57,500 bases of DNA from Bigelowiella natans CCMP2755 (GCA_000320545.1 ADNK01002329.1:1-57500); one strand, 5' to 3'; counted from the stretch's first letter, positions 26,621-38,901 are shown. Notes: generated by a model from the sequence alone, not told the origin. Numbers and translations: made by a program.

Positions 26621-27026
26621 CTATATTCGCACCGCGTTGAAAACGCATAAGAGGGGGGGGGGACAATATCGAGTGGCGTGATATTTCTTTGAAAATACTA
26701 GGTGGCACTACTTTCCAACACGATGCGTCTCTCTTTCAATCCATCCGCGCAATGGGGGTTTGGGTTGTTTTTGGGTGGGGAATAGAAGTAAAACAAACAC
26801 GGAAGTATTCAGTGTTGATTAGCAAAGCGGAAAGGTGAAGCATGTAAACACACTACTAGGCAATGATGGAGCAGCTAGGTATTTAAAGAATAGAAAGACT
26901 TTCTCATTTTCTTTTGGGATTATCAGTATTGATTCCCCTGATCCACGATATGCTATCTCTCTCTCCCCCGCTCACTCTCTGCTTCTAATGCAGACAACAA
27001 ACATCTAGCAGCTGAAAAGCGCGCGT

Positions 27027-27066
<40 letters not shown>

Positions 27067-27378
27067 GAGAGAGAGAGAGAAAGAGAGAGAAAGAGAGAGA
27101 AAGAGAGAGAAAGAGAGAGAAAGAGAGAGAAATTTAGAAAAATGGAAACGATGGGGGAGGGAGGTGTTGTTAATAATAATTATATTACAAATGCTGAATC
27201 AGATTGCTTCTGTCTCGAAACGTCTTAGAGCAGTATCTGCATGGCTGTGCAGCATTCTGCAAGGAGAGAGGAGAAGGAGGAGGAGGAGAGAAATAAAAGA
27301 AATGTCAATACACACTCATTCATATTATTACTATCTACGATATATGATGGTACGGGGAAAGAGTATGTACGATTATTA

Positions 27379-27413
<35 letters not shown>

Positions 27414-27465
27414 GATACCTCATCATGTCTTTTCATGTGGCGGAGTAGATAGCCTTTGGGATGAC

Positions 27466-27498
<33 letters not shown>

Positions 27499-27799
27499 AA
27501 GACGAAGAAGATGTTAAACGCTTGATGGTGTGACGATGATGATCTGGACAATGAAAGGAAACATATCGAAGGATGACAACGAGGGAGGGGGAGATAGATC
27601 GCTTTGATGTAGTATTCCATTTTAAACGGAAGAGTAGTTGTTCACGATTATCCCTCGCTATGTATTGCATAATCTTAGGTTGTTAAAGCAGCAAACTCAA
27701 CCCACTTTTGCGCAGAAAACTTGAGTTGCATTTTTGGCAAACATACGCCTGCACACTGGTCATATGACAACAATAGCTTGGAATAAGAACAAGACATTG

Positions 27800-27844
<45 letters not shown>

Positions 27845-28074
27845 GTGTGTGTTTGGTAATGTATGTGAGTGTAAGTATATCCGCATCGTCATCATTCGCA
27901 TCGTCGTCTTCGTCTGGTCCTCCCCTCCCCTCTCCTTTCCTCCTCCTCTTCCTCCTCCTCCTCCTCCTCCTTCTATACATTTCGTGTGATAGGTAGTGCG
28001 TTCTTAGGCTCCCTGGCTGAAAACGCAACATCAAGCACACCATACTGATCAAACACATGCAAACACACGTATAT

Positions 28075-28122
<48 letters not shown>

Positions 28123-28429
28123 TGCATTTTATCTTGCCTGGTTGAATGTCGCAGCGCAAACAGGGCATTTGTGAGGGTTACCGTCAGAATGTATCAAGCT
28201 AAGAAAACACACACAAAACAAATCATGCTACGATGCCCTCATGGAATATCTAACCGAAGTGTGTTGGTAATAACTATGAATTGAAAGGAAGCAGCTCAAA
28301 GAAGAGGTGGTCCAATACTACTACTAGTACTACTAGTACACGAATCCACTACGTCATGTGATTTGAAAGATGATGCTTTAGCCGAAAAGCCTTGGAGCAC
28401 TACTCAGCCACAACACAATAAGATAAATA

Positions 28430-28466
<37 letters not shown>

Positions 28467-28736
28467 GTCCCAAGGCTCAGACCATTGATGTTGTATTGTC
28501 GTTTCGATGGCAACGATGCGAAAGTAATATAAGCTACATGTCTTCTATGTTGTAAGACATAATAACAGTAATAACCCAGGGAGAGACCACCCTTTCGAAT
28601 CTCTACGCCTTCTTATTCTTCTTCTTCTTATTCTTCTTCTTATTCTTCTTCTTCTTCTTCTTCTTCTTCTTCTTCTTCAATTTTATGGTGAAAATCGTTG
28701 ATCCGTGGATGGAGCTCATTTAAACTCAAACAACAC

Positions 28737-28787
<51 letters not shown>

Positions 28788-28958
28788 AGTATGTTTACCA
28801 CAGTGCAAGCGAATCGACGAGATCTATCATGAGAGACTCGATGAGTGCGCAAATTGGATGCCTAAAGTGAAATAATGTGACCCACATAAATACACACGTA
28901 AAATATAATATACATACATACATACATATATCTATATGTAATTACTCAGCATTACTCA

Positions 28959-29051
<93 letters not shown>

Positions 29052-29492
29052 CTGTCCCCACACAGGCTTCCACATTCTAACCTGCGAGAAGGAAGCATTG
29101 CACCTTTCGCAACGAAATGGCCTGGATTCGTCGTGAATACGGAGGTGGCGACGAATGTCCTCCTAATTGGAAGAACTCACGTTTGCTAATAATATGATTA
29201 TGACGTGCTTGGTAGTAGTTTCAGGAGATAATAAGGTAGATCACCTTCTGCATAAAAGCTGCAAAGCACAGGTTGCACAGGTACTGAATCGATGATGAAT
29301 TATTCCTTCTGCAAATAAAAACGTTTGTGTTTTTGTGTGGCGAAAGAGGTCAAAAGAGGGAGGGAAGAGCTAAAGAAAAAGTGTGTGTTTTCGGTCATTA
29401 CACAGATAGGATTTGATTACTATTTTGTTCGCTTGGCGCTCCTACTTTCTCTTCTCAATCCGAAAAGTACATGGCTGGCCGCCGTTATATCC

Positions 29493-29528
<36 letters not shown>

Positions 29529-29651
29529 TACTTACAATCGGATCATCGTAGAAGTTCTAGTACTTGATGAGACGACCGATGTTGTTGATGTAGGCATGAG
29601 CAAGCCGTGTTTCTATATTTAGGAGGTGGTATATGAGGGAGAATGTATGTG

Positions 29652-29708
<57 letters not shown>

Positions 29709-30087
29709 ATCACACACTCGCTCGCGAAAAATATTAGACGGTAGCAGTAGCAGCGGCACCCCCTCTCTCTTCTTCTTCTTCTTCTTCTTCTTCTCCTCAC
29801 AAATCATAGAAAAGAGCAACATAAGACCTCTTCATCATCGATCAAGTTTATTCTAAAGGCCTCCGACGCTTTATATACAATGCATACGAAGTGAAGGCAA
29901 CAACAACAACAGCAGCGACAGCAACAATAATAACGAAAAGCAGACAGGAGAGATCGATCTGCCTTCAATCAATGCACATGTTCTTCTTCGCTTCGGATGT
30001 AAGTTAAACATTACCGATGGCTGTGAGGAGGACCAGAAGATACATTTCTACTTCAGCACCACATATTCTGCCTCCTACTTTCAGCAT
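25660..30087 (-). CDS. C2H2 zinc-finger protein with about nine intron-split fingers
   Basis: Minus-strand gene of many short exons; stop TAA at 25660-25662, proposed ATG at 30087 (MLKVGGRICGAEVEMY, tentative). Fingers recognised in order from the N-terminus: YLCNLCFAAFMQ joined to EDIRRHLRIH; FRCERCNASFSQ joined to SNLRTHRVSH; FACTV joined to CSKAFRLKHHLSNHMT; HKCPVCAATFNQ joined to PGSLRTHYLSH; YVCQKCNSSFLRK joined to YLLRHMKRH; CRYCSKTFRDRSNLIQH; YACTKCEKKFQFQK; ICGNVFACEYNLRQHINELH; and last CDVCGK joined to NFTRKWNRNKHFKKAH (exon 25752-25660). Most fingers are divided by an intron between the Cys pair and the His pair. One exon ends at a GC donor (28138/28137). Tandem C2H2 fingers normally bind DNA in the nucleus; target unknown. 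The exact set of exons in the first 800 bp and around 26200-26500 is not settled. Confidence 0.75.
27028..27130. repeat. (AC)n followed by AG-rich imperfect repeat
   Basis: Intronic array in the zinc-finger gene; the second half repeats AAAGAGAGAG about every 10 bases. Confidence 0.9.
27381..27495. repeat. Complementary triplet arrays flanking one small exon
   Basis: An (ATT)n array at 27381-27412 and an (AAT)n array at 27466-27495 sit on either side of the 35-nt exon 27453-27419 that encodes the second half of a zinc finger. The two arrays are reverse complements and could pair. Confidence 0.85.
28959..29049. repeat. Self-complementary (AC)n-(AT)n-(GT)n array
   Basis: Compound repeat in a zinc-finger gene intron. 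The (AC)n and (GT)n arms can fold into a long hairpin with the (AT)n centre. A (TA)n run at 29656-29702 and an (ATC)n run at 29493-29528 lie nearby. Confidence 0.9.
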
Positions 30088-30260
30088 ACGGCGGAAATAT
30101 CACGTCATGAGCCGAGTGAGCTCATGGGGAGGGCAGGCGTGCTGGTCCGCGTTCGAAGTCGAAGAAGTTCGAGCTGAGATCTGGTTCACTTAGTCAGAAT
30201 TATACCCATAAAATATCGTAACATTGCAAATAATATTTTTCGCTAAAAAATTCCCTTGGA
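30088..30260. promoter_or_regulatory. Probable divergent promoter, zinc-finger and kinase genes
   Basis: Short spacer between the proposed starts of the two divergent genes. It lacks microsatellites. The exact limits depend on both start codons, neither of which is certain. Confidence 0.3.
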
Positions 30261-32935
30261 ATGATGGTTCGTGGCGGTATTCCTTCTCTTCCAATGTTCC
30301 AGGCATATATTTCCGTATTTACACAGAGAGGGAGCTACAGAGGCGGTCTTTGTCCTGCGACAAGGAAGAAAGGAGAAGAATCTACAGAGACATGATCAAC
30401 CAAGAGCATACGCTCAAAACGTAATTCTGACCGAAATGAATGGCATTTTTATTATTTTTATTAATTATAGGTCGTCGCAAAGGAGAAACGCATTCATCTT
30501 CTTGGACGGCAAAATTGACCGAATTCCCTTTCCACGAACGAACCGAGGCCGGGTGGCCGTCGTCCTCTCATGGCGGTGATCGTGACTTGCCCACGCTGGG
30601 CTTGGCTATTCTTTACAAATTTTAAAGGAGGTTCTGACATCATTTTAACAGTTGTATGATGTAAATTCTACGTGAAAATGTCGGGTACATGTGTTTGATG
30701 TTGAATTCGAGCATGCCCTCTGTTCTTAGAACTTCCGGATGACGACTATCTTCTCATTCTACCCCTGCAAATACCCAATTTTCACCATTCTGAAGTATAA
30801 AGATGGTACCGTAATCAGGTTTATCCGCTACCGGGACAAAGAGATCCTTATATGGCAATTTTCTCCGAATATCATCGCTTTTATACCGGAGGAGAAACGT
30901 GGGAAAAGGATTGAGATCAATGCCGGTCCGTAACTTCATTAGAAGGCGGAATTACCACTATAGTACATTGTCCAATTGGTCATCGATTGCACATTTCGCA
31001 AAGCCAGTCGCTACTCGATGCTACAGCGCAGGATCCGGCTACCTTGAATTCCAACGCTTTCATCGTGATTTGAGAGAGCTTGCTTTTGTGAGCAAGCTTG
31101 GCGAAGGGGTACTTTTAATTTTTTTAACATTTCCAATGTAAATGACAATAATGGTGATGATAGTGCACTCTTTTTCAACAATAATACTCTAAGAATGGTG
31201 GATACTGAATTAAACAAAAGTAGAACATTGATAGGAATTCATCATTGATTAGTATCGCTAGTAAATTAGTGTTTTTGTCTGCCTTAACATGTTCTAACTC
31301 CATCACCGATAAATTTGATTTGTTATTCCAATATTAAGGGTTTCGGAGGCGTGATGCTTGCTCGTCACAAAACTACGGGATTGTTATATTCTGTCAAGAT
31401 CAGCGAAGAAGATGATGATGATACGGACCCGTGTACCCCCCCCCGTAAGCTTTCGGTCGAAGACAGGATAGCACTGTTTCATCCATTTATAGTAAGGTGT
31501 ATAAAATTGAACGCAAAAGAAGAAGAAGAAGAAGAAGAAGAAGAAGAAGAAGAAGAATGCCCCTCTCTAACCGAATTCTATACAGGATGATAAACTGTTT
31601 CAATGTGGCGGAAAAGCGGAGGAGAGTGGCAATATTTGATTTCGTTCGAGGCCCAGATTTAAGCCGCCTCATCTCTCATACGCCACAGCATCTTCGAAAA
31701 CACGCTGCATTCTACACATCGCAGCTTGTCCTTGCACTGGAACATCTCAGGAAACAGGGCGTATTACATAGAGATTTGAAGCCAGAGAACATTCTGATGT
31801 GTGAGGATGGCTACCTCAAAGTGGTTGACTTTGGTTTAGCCGTTAAAAGCAGCAGCAGTAGCAGCAACAACAACTTCTTGCAGAAGGCAACGAGAATAGT
31901 AAATATGAAGACCGCAGGGGGAGGGCGAAATGATATGACGCAGATACCGGCTGCTGTTACGGCTACTACTCCTACTCCTACTACTACTCCGACGTTTGCA
32001 GGCACCGTTGCATATGCATCGCCAGAAATGATCCTTTCTGGAGACGATAGATATACTGATTGGTGGGCGCTCGGGGTATGTTCTATTAAACAGTTTTCTT
32101 GTTAGTTACTCATGCAATTCATAGTGCCATAAAACAACACCACACAAGTTATGCATGGCTTGTTGGTTCCAGAGTATCGTTTCTAACAGCAACTGTATTC
32201 CGCACACCTTGTCATATTATATAGGTGTTGCTCTACCAAATGCTTCATTTGGGAAAGCATCCATTCCAGAGCTCGCGCAATATGTCTACTTCACAAGTAT
32301 TGAATGCTTATGATAATGATGAATAGGATGGTGGACACGGTGAATGTGATGATGAGGTGTTGTCTAAATTTGGATTTTTCAATGAGGAGTTACAATGGGA
32401 TCAGGTGATAATGAAAATAGTCTCGGGTGCCGAAGTAAGGCTTCCAGAAGATTCTGACAAGAATTTCTGTGATGTCATTCGAGGGCTTTTATGCAAGGAC
32501 GTCAAGCAAAGAATGGTTGTCGAATTTGAATGCTGCGCCTCTTCCACAATTATTCACAACTTGTCTTCTTCTACTACCGCCAGGAATTTGTGGGGAGAAT
32601 AAAGGAAGCCACATTTTTTGAACAAATCGACTGGCAAGCGTTAGAAAACAAACGCTCCAAGGTACGTATTATGATATAAATAGAAGAAACGATCAAGCTA
32701 ATGTTATTTGTGTATTTTTTGGCTATGCTGTGATTAGGCTCCTATCGTTGATCTATCCTCGTTGCCTGAATACAAGAAAAGCTTATTATCCGAGCATTTA
32801 CGTCGCTATGGACAAAATATGAGCCAAACCAATAGTGCTGAGCCAGAAGATGAATTGATAGAACGTCGCAATCGCAGCAAAAATCTGTATGATAAAGAAG
32901 CCAGGACTCTGCTTGACAGCGGAATTTTGTGGTGA
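30261..32935 (+). CDS. AGC-type Ser/Thr kinase with probable cyclic-nucleotide-binding remnant
   Basis: Resolved exons: one ending at 31108, then 31339-31496, 31586-32075, 32225-32296, 32387-32515, 32584-32661 and 32738-32935 (TGA), all in phase. Kinase motifs: glycine loop LGEGGFGGVML (split by an intron), VAIK-type Lys in LLYSVKI, HPFIV, LHRDLKPENIL, VVDFGLA, TFAGTVAYASPEM, DWWALGVLLYQMLHLGKHPF, and the AGC C-lobe end FFEQIDW plus a short tail. All catalytic residues (Lys, HRD Asp, DFG Asp) are present. Just upstream, FAKPVATRCYSAGSGYLEF fits the end of a cyclic-nucleotide-binding domain, as in cGMP- or cAMP-dependent kinases. Between DFG and the T-loop there is a Ser/Asn/Thr-rich insertion of about 40 residues. 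The 5' exons (30261 to about 30930) are not resolved and the start at 30261 is a guess. Confidence 0.75.
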
Positions 32936-34549
32936 TCATTGTACTAAATCCAGATTCATCATTACATTTTACGAGTACAATGAGCAGCCAGCATGTACAG
33001 GAAATACGACGATTAGGGCGTTATTCATACCATCAACAACAGAGAGAGCGAGAAGCGAGCATGTGGGTCTCAGGCGAGCATCTCATAGCAGTGATGCATG
33101 ACTGAGACCCCCACAGAGCATGCAGTCGGTCCAGAAATGGCTTTTCGATGTCATTCTCAAGACTGAACACGTTCAGAAATTGCTCATTTCAATTGAATCA
33201 ACACCACCGACCATCATCGCCTAGATCACCCAGCCATGCACATCCTCACGACACAATTCAAGCATCCCCCCTTGCACACAGACCCTCCTTCTCCAGTTCT
33301 CATCAGTTGCGCAGCTTGCAACGTGATCCAATATACCAATAAGCCACACTGCGGCATTCTTTGTTGGCCTGCATGTGGCGGTGGCACTCATGCAGTAGTC
33401 TAGCAGTGCAAGCAAACACAGGTGGACAGCAGCTGGTGCATACGTGATGAACGTTGCGTTGACGAAAGGCGCGCAGGTGGTCAGGTGTAATGTCGCAGGT
33501 GGTGCTGAAGGTCCATGCACATTGCATGGCATGTCTGTCATGTCCAACTGCTTCAATGTGTGTGTTTGGTCGCGACATCCGTGCGCACTGAGAGATGACG
33601 ACAGTTGCAGTCGACGCAAAATGTGAGCAGTCTAGCAGTGCAATGCCCAGAACGTGCGCACAAGGCAAAAAGGTCGATCCATGAACCAACAATGCCGAAA
33701 TGGCAACGTGCAACAACAATGTGTTCATGCAACACGCGCTAGCACACAAGCACGACAGCCACAACAACGCCAGAACGCACAGTCGTGATTGTTGTGCGCG
33801 TGACGCATTGATGCACAGCAGATGTGGTCATTACTTGCATGAGGCCAAGCAGTTAACGTTGAGGTGACTGGCACAGTTGGGGTGCAGTCACAGCCACCCA
33901 ACAGCAAAAGTCATCACGAGCTTTTCCAGCTTTTGGTGAGTGTTTTCAGTGTTTTGGTGGTCAATGAGTCAATGAGTGAAGTGTTTGCAACGGTGCAGTT
34001 CATTTGAAGAAATGATGGATCACGATTCAGTGAGTGAGTGAACGAGTGTGTTCAGTAATGCAGCCGAAGAACGGATCATCAGAAGTCGATCTGGACAAAG
34101 GCAAAGACAATGATGAAAAACAACGAGTTCACACGCAGGCACACAAGCTCATGCCCACTTCCTTCTCGCAAAACTGCCACCAAGGAAAGCAAGGGTGTGG
34201 TTTGAACGCATCGTACTTTGACTGATGAGTGAACAAGTGAAGTGGTTCCAATGCCCAATGCCCATCTCCTCATGCAGAAGGTGCCTAGTGGCAGCTGAAA
34301 GGATCAACTCACCAATCATCGCAAGTCGATCATTTGTCACAAGCAGCTCGAGAATTGAATGTTGTCGCGATGAAAGTTCCGTTGGCATTTTCTCTATTTC
34401 CATATGTCGCAGGCTTAAAATCGTCTGCGAAGTGAGTGATAGGCACTTTTTTTGCACGCTTGCATGTGGAAACAACATGCAAGAGAAGCCGTGCAACCAG
34501 ACGGACAGCTCTTTGTACCCCAGTTTTTTGCGCCAGTACAACACAAGCA
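32936..34549. other. Intergenic region of distinct composition
   Basis: Downstream of the kinase and upstream of the glutaredoxin. It is almost free of microsatellites and rich in TGCA/CACG words; a GTCTAGCAGTGCAA block occurs twice (near 33397 and 33631). Imperfect inverted repeat 33063-33073 and 33102-33114. Overlapping ORFs exist on both strands (for example minus 34149-34556), but none shows a recognisable domain or codon bias. Confidence 0.5.
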
Positions 34550-36064
34550 ATGGCATCCTCCAGCTCCACCCTCACCGCTTCCCTCACCCTTCTACTCTTT
34601 GCAGGTTGGGCAAGGCACATGCATATGTACAGTATCTATTAATATTCATTCAACTGGGACTGTAGAGAAAGATGACACCAGAGTGAGAGGAGCGTGTCAC
34701 AATCCTTAGTTGGTGTGGATGTGTGCTACGTCATCGACACTTGCTTAATTTCGGACAACATGTACACGATATAGAAAAGTACTTGCTTATTCTTGACAAA
34801 AACTCATCAAACAGGAGTTGCATTCACCATGATGCAATCCCCATCATCATCGTCGCTCTCCTTGTCGGCTATTCGGTCTAGAACCAGCCCAGGTAACTCA
34901 TCAAGCGTCCGTGTGATTATATAGCAATCCTGCTTGTATTTATTGGATACGACGGTTTTTTATTCCGCTCTCCTACATTTCTCGCAGGTACGGGTGTGAT
35001 GAGTCGGCGTCCACGAGTATCATCTACTTCTAACCTAAATGCTATGAAGACTGCCAGCGAACAACGTAAGAAGAGGAACAAAGATTCTCCAGAATCAACG
35101 ACAATATGATATCATAATTACTGGTTATTTTCACACGAATCTCTTCGATATGTTTACTACTAGGCCGGGAAGCTGTCCAACTCCATTCTGCAATGCCCAC
35201 GTCCTACCAACCAGTAGGATATGAAGGTGCGTGCGGTGGCGATAGATGATAACCGAATTTCATTTTAGATTTTTGGGCGAAACATATTAAAGGACTCAAC
35301 GTTTAATGGGCATATTTTCATTATCATTACCAACAACATCATCATCATCATTATTACTTACTATTATTATTATAATTATTAATCTAATCAGACTGGAAGG
35401 AATCCATGGTTCTTCCTAAAGTATATGTCTACGACCACTGTCCCTTCTGTGTCCGAGTCAGGTTGTACTAGTTGTACGTACTAGTTGTACCCCAACACCG
35501 AACATTCATTCAGCTTCTTGTCGCTACTCAATGGTGATATGTTGGGAATAACAACATTTTTCCTCACCTGCTTATTATTAGGATGATCTACGGATTAAAG
35601 AAGATTCGTCACGATTTGATTTGGCTACAGAACGATGATAAGAAGACTCCTTCTCAGATGCACCCGCAACAGAAGAAGGTACTACCTATGATTATATTAA
35701 TAGGATTATTGGAATGTTTCTTTCAGGTTGATAGCTTTACCATAAAGCACTGTTGCTTACTACTACCACTGCTACTGCTAGGTTCTCCCTATTGTTGATA
35801 ACGGGGGTAAAATCATGATTGAATCAATGGACATCGTCAAAGCTGTCGATAACGATCCGATGTACGTTCTTGTGCATTAAAAATCACATCAAAATAATGC
35901 AACGTCAACTATTGTTCCTCTTGATAAACATTGCATCATTTTATCGAATTATTAATTATATAGGTATGGAGCTCCTATCCTTAATCCTTCCTCAGGCCGC
36001 ACAGATTATAATGATTGGGTATGACAATTATCGACGTAATACAACATACAATAACTGTTTCTCT

Positions 36065-36114
<50 letters not shown>

Positions 36115-36372
36115 CTCTCACTGCGACAAGCTGTAGTGTTTCTTTGATGTAAAGAATCTCTATACATACATCATAGGTGAAAAGTATCAAGGAGGTCATG
36201 GGACGTCTCTCCCGCCCTCGGTATGTTAGATTTATGCGATTATTAGTTCACAATGTATCATCATACTCAACATCAGCACATTGAAACTCATTACCCATAT
36301 CGTCGTCCTTAAGAGAGAATAGGCCGCCGTATAGCAATCAAAAGACAACATATTATTACACTGTTGTTTTCA

Positions 36373-36410
<38 letters not shown>

Positions 36411-36741
36411 AATATTCGACGAGTTTCTAAAAATGCTGTTCTGTGATGGAATTGCTACTGTAAGAGCACTCAGCAGACATATTATTTTACTCACCATGTG
36501 CTGCATTATTATTCTGAGATGGATGTGTTTGATCATTCGTTTGCTTGGCACAATATTAGCTACATTCAAGCTTACTTGCCTGAATTCGCATTCCAGTCAT
36601 CAAGAGACACTTTTGTGAGTAGCAGTAGTAGTAGTAGTAGTAGTAGTAGTACGAAGTAGCAGTAGTTGTAGTAGTAGTAGTAGTACTAAGTAGCAGTAGT
36701 TTTAGTAGAAGTAGTAGTGGTAGTAGTAGTACGAAGTATCT

Positions 36742-36773
<32 letters not shown>

Positions 36774-36867
36774 TGTACGAAGTAGCAGTAGTTGTAGTAG
36801 TAGTAGTAGTACTAAGTAGCAGTAGTTGTAGTAGAAGTAGTAGTGGTAGTAGTAGTACGAAGTATCT

Positions 36868-36900
<33 letters not shown>

Positions 36901-37942
36901 CGAAGTATCTGTAGTTGTAGTAGTAGTAGTAGTAGTAGTAGTATAAAGTAGCAGTAGTTGTGGTAGAAGTAGTAGTGGTAGTAGTGGTGGTGGTGGGTTA
37001 AGGCAAAAAGTAACCAGAGAAAAGCATTGGTAATAAATTTATGAAATATGTATGGATTGAGTAGGTTTTGAACCATCCTATCGATAAGAAGAGGTTCTCC
37101 AAGGGTGATGAAGGCATTTTCCAAGAATATGAGGTAGTATGATAGTATGATGGCAGAACAGTGCATCATCTGACAATGACTCACCTTCATCCTTGCACGT
37201 GCGTTGCTGCTTCTCACCGCATAAATAAAAAGATAAAAATTGGGATGGAAGTAATCGCGTCGTTTATTAAATATTCATCGTCTCATATCCCCGAACCACT
37301 CTCAGGAAGCTCTCACAAGAACTGGTGAAGATATTGCCTTTCTCAACAATAAACTTGTGGAGGTACAAGCAACGAATACAACACTCCCCGTGACGCCCTT
37401 ATCACTAGTATTTATCACCATGATTTATTCGTCCTCTGTTTGTTCTTTATTGAGGTGGAGGATATGATCTATGGACCCCACTGTGTGACTGAAGGAGGTA
37501 TATCATGTCTGGAAAGAGAGAACAACATTATCAATATAATCAACATGTTTGTTTCCCTTTGCTCATTAACGCAATACATATAAATCTGAAGGCATCAGTT
37601 ACGATGACATCGAGTTCTTCGCTCGTTTCCGTGGATTGACATTGATCAAGGTGAGAGGCTCTCTAAGAATATATACTTTCATAATAAACAGCAGCAGTAA
37701 CATTACCAAATAATACCATTTATCCGAGTCCTTGTATCCAATATGGGTGACATTAAATCATTATATGATCCTCCCATTGTTATCTGCCCTTATTTCTTTG
37801 TTACCATCTGTTTATTTATATATCTGAATAATAACCTCGTTTCTCAATCTAGGGATTACGAATGGGGCCAAAGTTGACCACCTACCTGGACAACATGGCG
37901 AAAATGACTCAAGTTCCCCTTTACACTGCTATGGCAATCTAG
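34550..37942 (+). CDS. grxB: GrxB-type (glutaredoxin 2) protein with plastid-type presequence
   Basis: Fifteen exons: 34550-34604, 34815-34892, 34988-35065, 35164-35226, 35392-35461, 35582-35678, 35782-35861, 35964-36018, 36177-36220, 36560-36614, 37065-37133, 37306-37362, 37455-37497, 37592-37650 and 37853-37942 (TAG); 993 nt, 330 residues, all in phase. The core aligns along its length with E. coli glutaredoxin 2: KVYVYDHCPFCVRVRMIYGL with the CxxC redox site, a cis-Pro motif VLPIVDN, IMIESMDIVKAVD, the all-alpha C-terminal GST-like domain, and an end (YLDNMAKMTQVPLYTAMAI) like the bacterial one. GrxB reduces disulfides using glutathione. The N-terminus is a signal-like MASSSSTLTASLTLLLFAG followed by VAFTMM and a Ser/Arg-rich stretch, resembling bipartite plastid presequences with a Phe after the cleavage site. 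Start at 34829 is the alternative. Identity sure; targeting inferred. Confidence 0.9.
36618..36995. repeat. (GTA)n array with higher-order units in an intron
   Basis: About 380 bp of GTA triplets interrupted by recurring variants (TACGAAGTA, TACTAAGTA, GCAGTAGTT, GTAGTGGTA) that repeat with a spacing of roughly 120 bp. It lies wholly inside the glutaredoxin intron 36615-37064. The Thr-rich minus-strand ORF over it is not a gene. Confidence 0.9.
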
Positions 37943-38901
37943 GAATAGAAAGAGAGAGGAAGAGAGAGAAAGAGCTTGCTTCTTTTTGTTTCTTTTGGGA
38001 TCACGGATCACAATCCTTCAGAGGCAATTAGTTTCTCTACATGCGGTTATTGGATGTAGTAGCATGTGCTTTAACATGCGAAAGATCGATACTCCTTACA
38101 AGTCTAGAAGTAACTGCTAGTAGAGAGGCTAAGAATATCCAGACCTGTTCGCCATTTCTAGATTATATGCTGCCATAGCTAGATAGACATCATGTCTCAT
38201 GCTAACATGCATGGCTAGATAATAATGTCGCAGAATATGTATATGCTTTGCGTGTGAGCATAGTATAACTAGTGAACGTATATGCTGATAAATAGTCATC
38301 TCTACATATTCGCAGTACATGCATTTCCATACGCATAGTAGAAGAAGACACGATAGTAGCGGTGTCTATCATTGTGTAGCCCTTTAGGCTACAGAGCGTA
38401 CCCGGGTTCAGAACTCATGTTCTCTGCTAAGCAAGAGCCATACGATGCATGACTGGATGTACATCCATCTACATCGATTGTTTGTGTCGCCCTACATCAC
38501 AGACGCCACATGCTGCGGTGTTGCATTGTGCATTGCATGGTAGGTGTTGGTGCTTGCAAGCAGGAAGCTTGATCGGTAGTGTGCAAGCAAGCTGGTGCCG
38601 GTGTTTGGTACACTATGCTACTTACGAGCATCGCATTATGTACTAGCTAGCTAGTGTAGCTGAAAGCTAGAACGCAAGTCATCATCGATCATGTTAGCTG
38701 CTTATTGCTTGATAATTCTAGAGTATTCTAGTATTCATCAGCACTCTGCCAGCAGACACACGTATATTCAATCATGAGTCATATATTGTAAGCAACTACG
38801 TTGAGTGATCATCAATATAATGTGCGGTAGTCTCCATGACATAGCACATCACATGCATGGACCTAGGAGTCATTATCTAGGCCTCCTGCTCACATTTGAC
38901 T
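37943..38901. other. Intergenic spacer with a 7-bp hairpin
   Basis: 3' flanks of two convergent genes. At 38375-38393 the sequence TGTAGCC CTTTA GGCTACA is a perfect 7-bp stem with a 5-base loop. It has no tRNA cloverleaf around it. Nothing else recognised. Confidence 0.6.

Noticed and set aside
30754-30939. Minus-strand ORF over the kinase 5' region
   Set aside because: No homology recognised and it lies between plus-strand kinase exons. Probably a chance ORF.
32297-32326. In-frame TAG (32324) in the kinase, or a 30-nt GT-AG micro-intron removing it
   Set aside because: A conventional 90-nt intron 32297-32386 with a T-rich tract before AG removes the TAG, keeps phase and joins HPFQSSRNMSTSQ to EELQWDQVIMKI as in other AGC kinases. 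TAG also ends the glutaredoxin gene at the expected residue, so it is not a sense codon here.
34149-34556. 135-codon minus-strand ORF upstream of the glutaredoxin
   Set aside because: No domain, no splice continuity, and it overlaps the glutaredoxin first exon. It lies in a region with open frames on both strands.
36702-37217. 171-codon Thr/Tyr-rich minus-strand ORF
   Set aside because: It is a translation of the (GTA)n array inside a glutaredoxin intron.
38375-38450. Possible tRNA
   Set aside because: The 7-bp hairpin and a GGGTTCAGAACTC stretch suggested a T-arm, but no acceptor stem, D-arm or anticodon arm can be placed around them.
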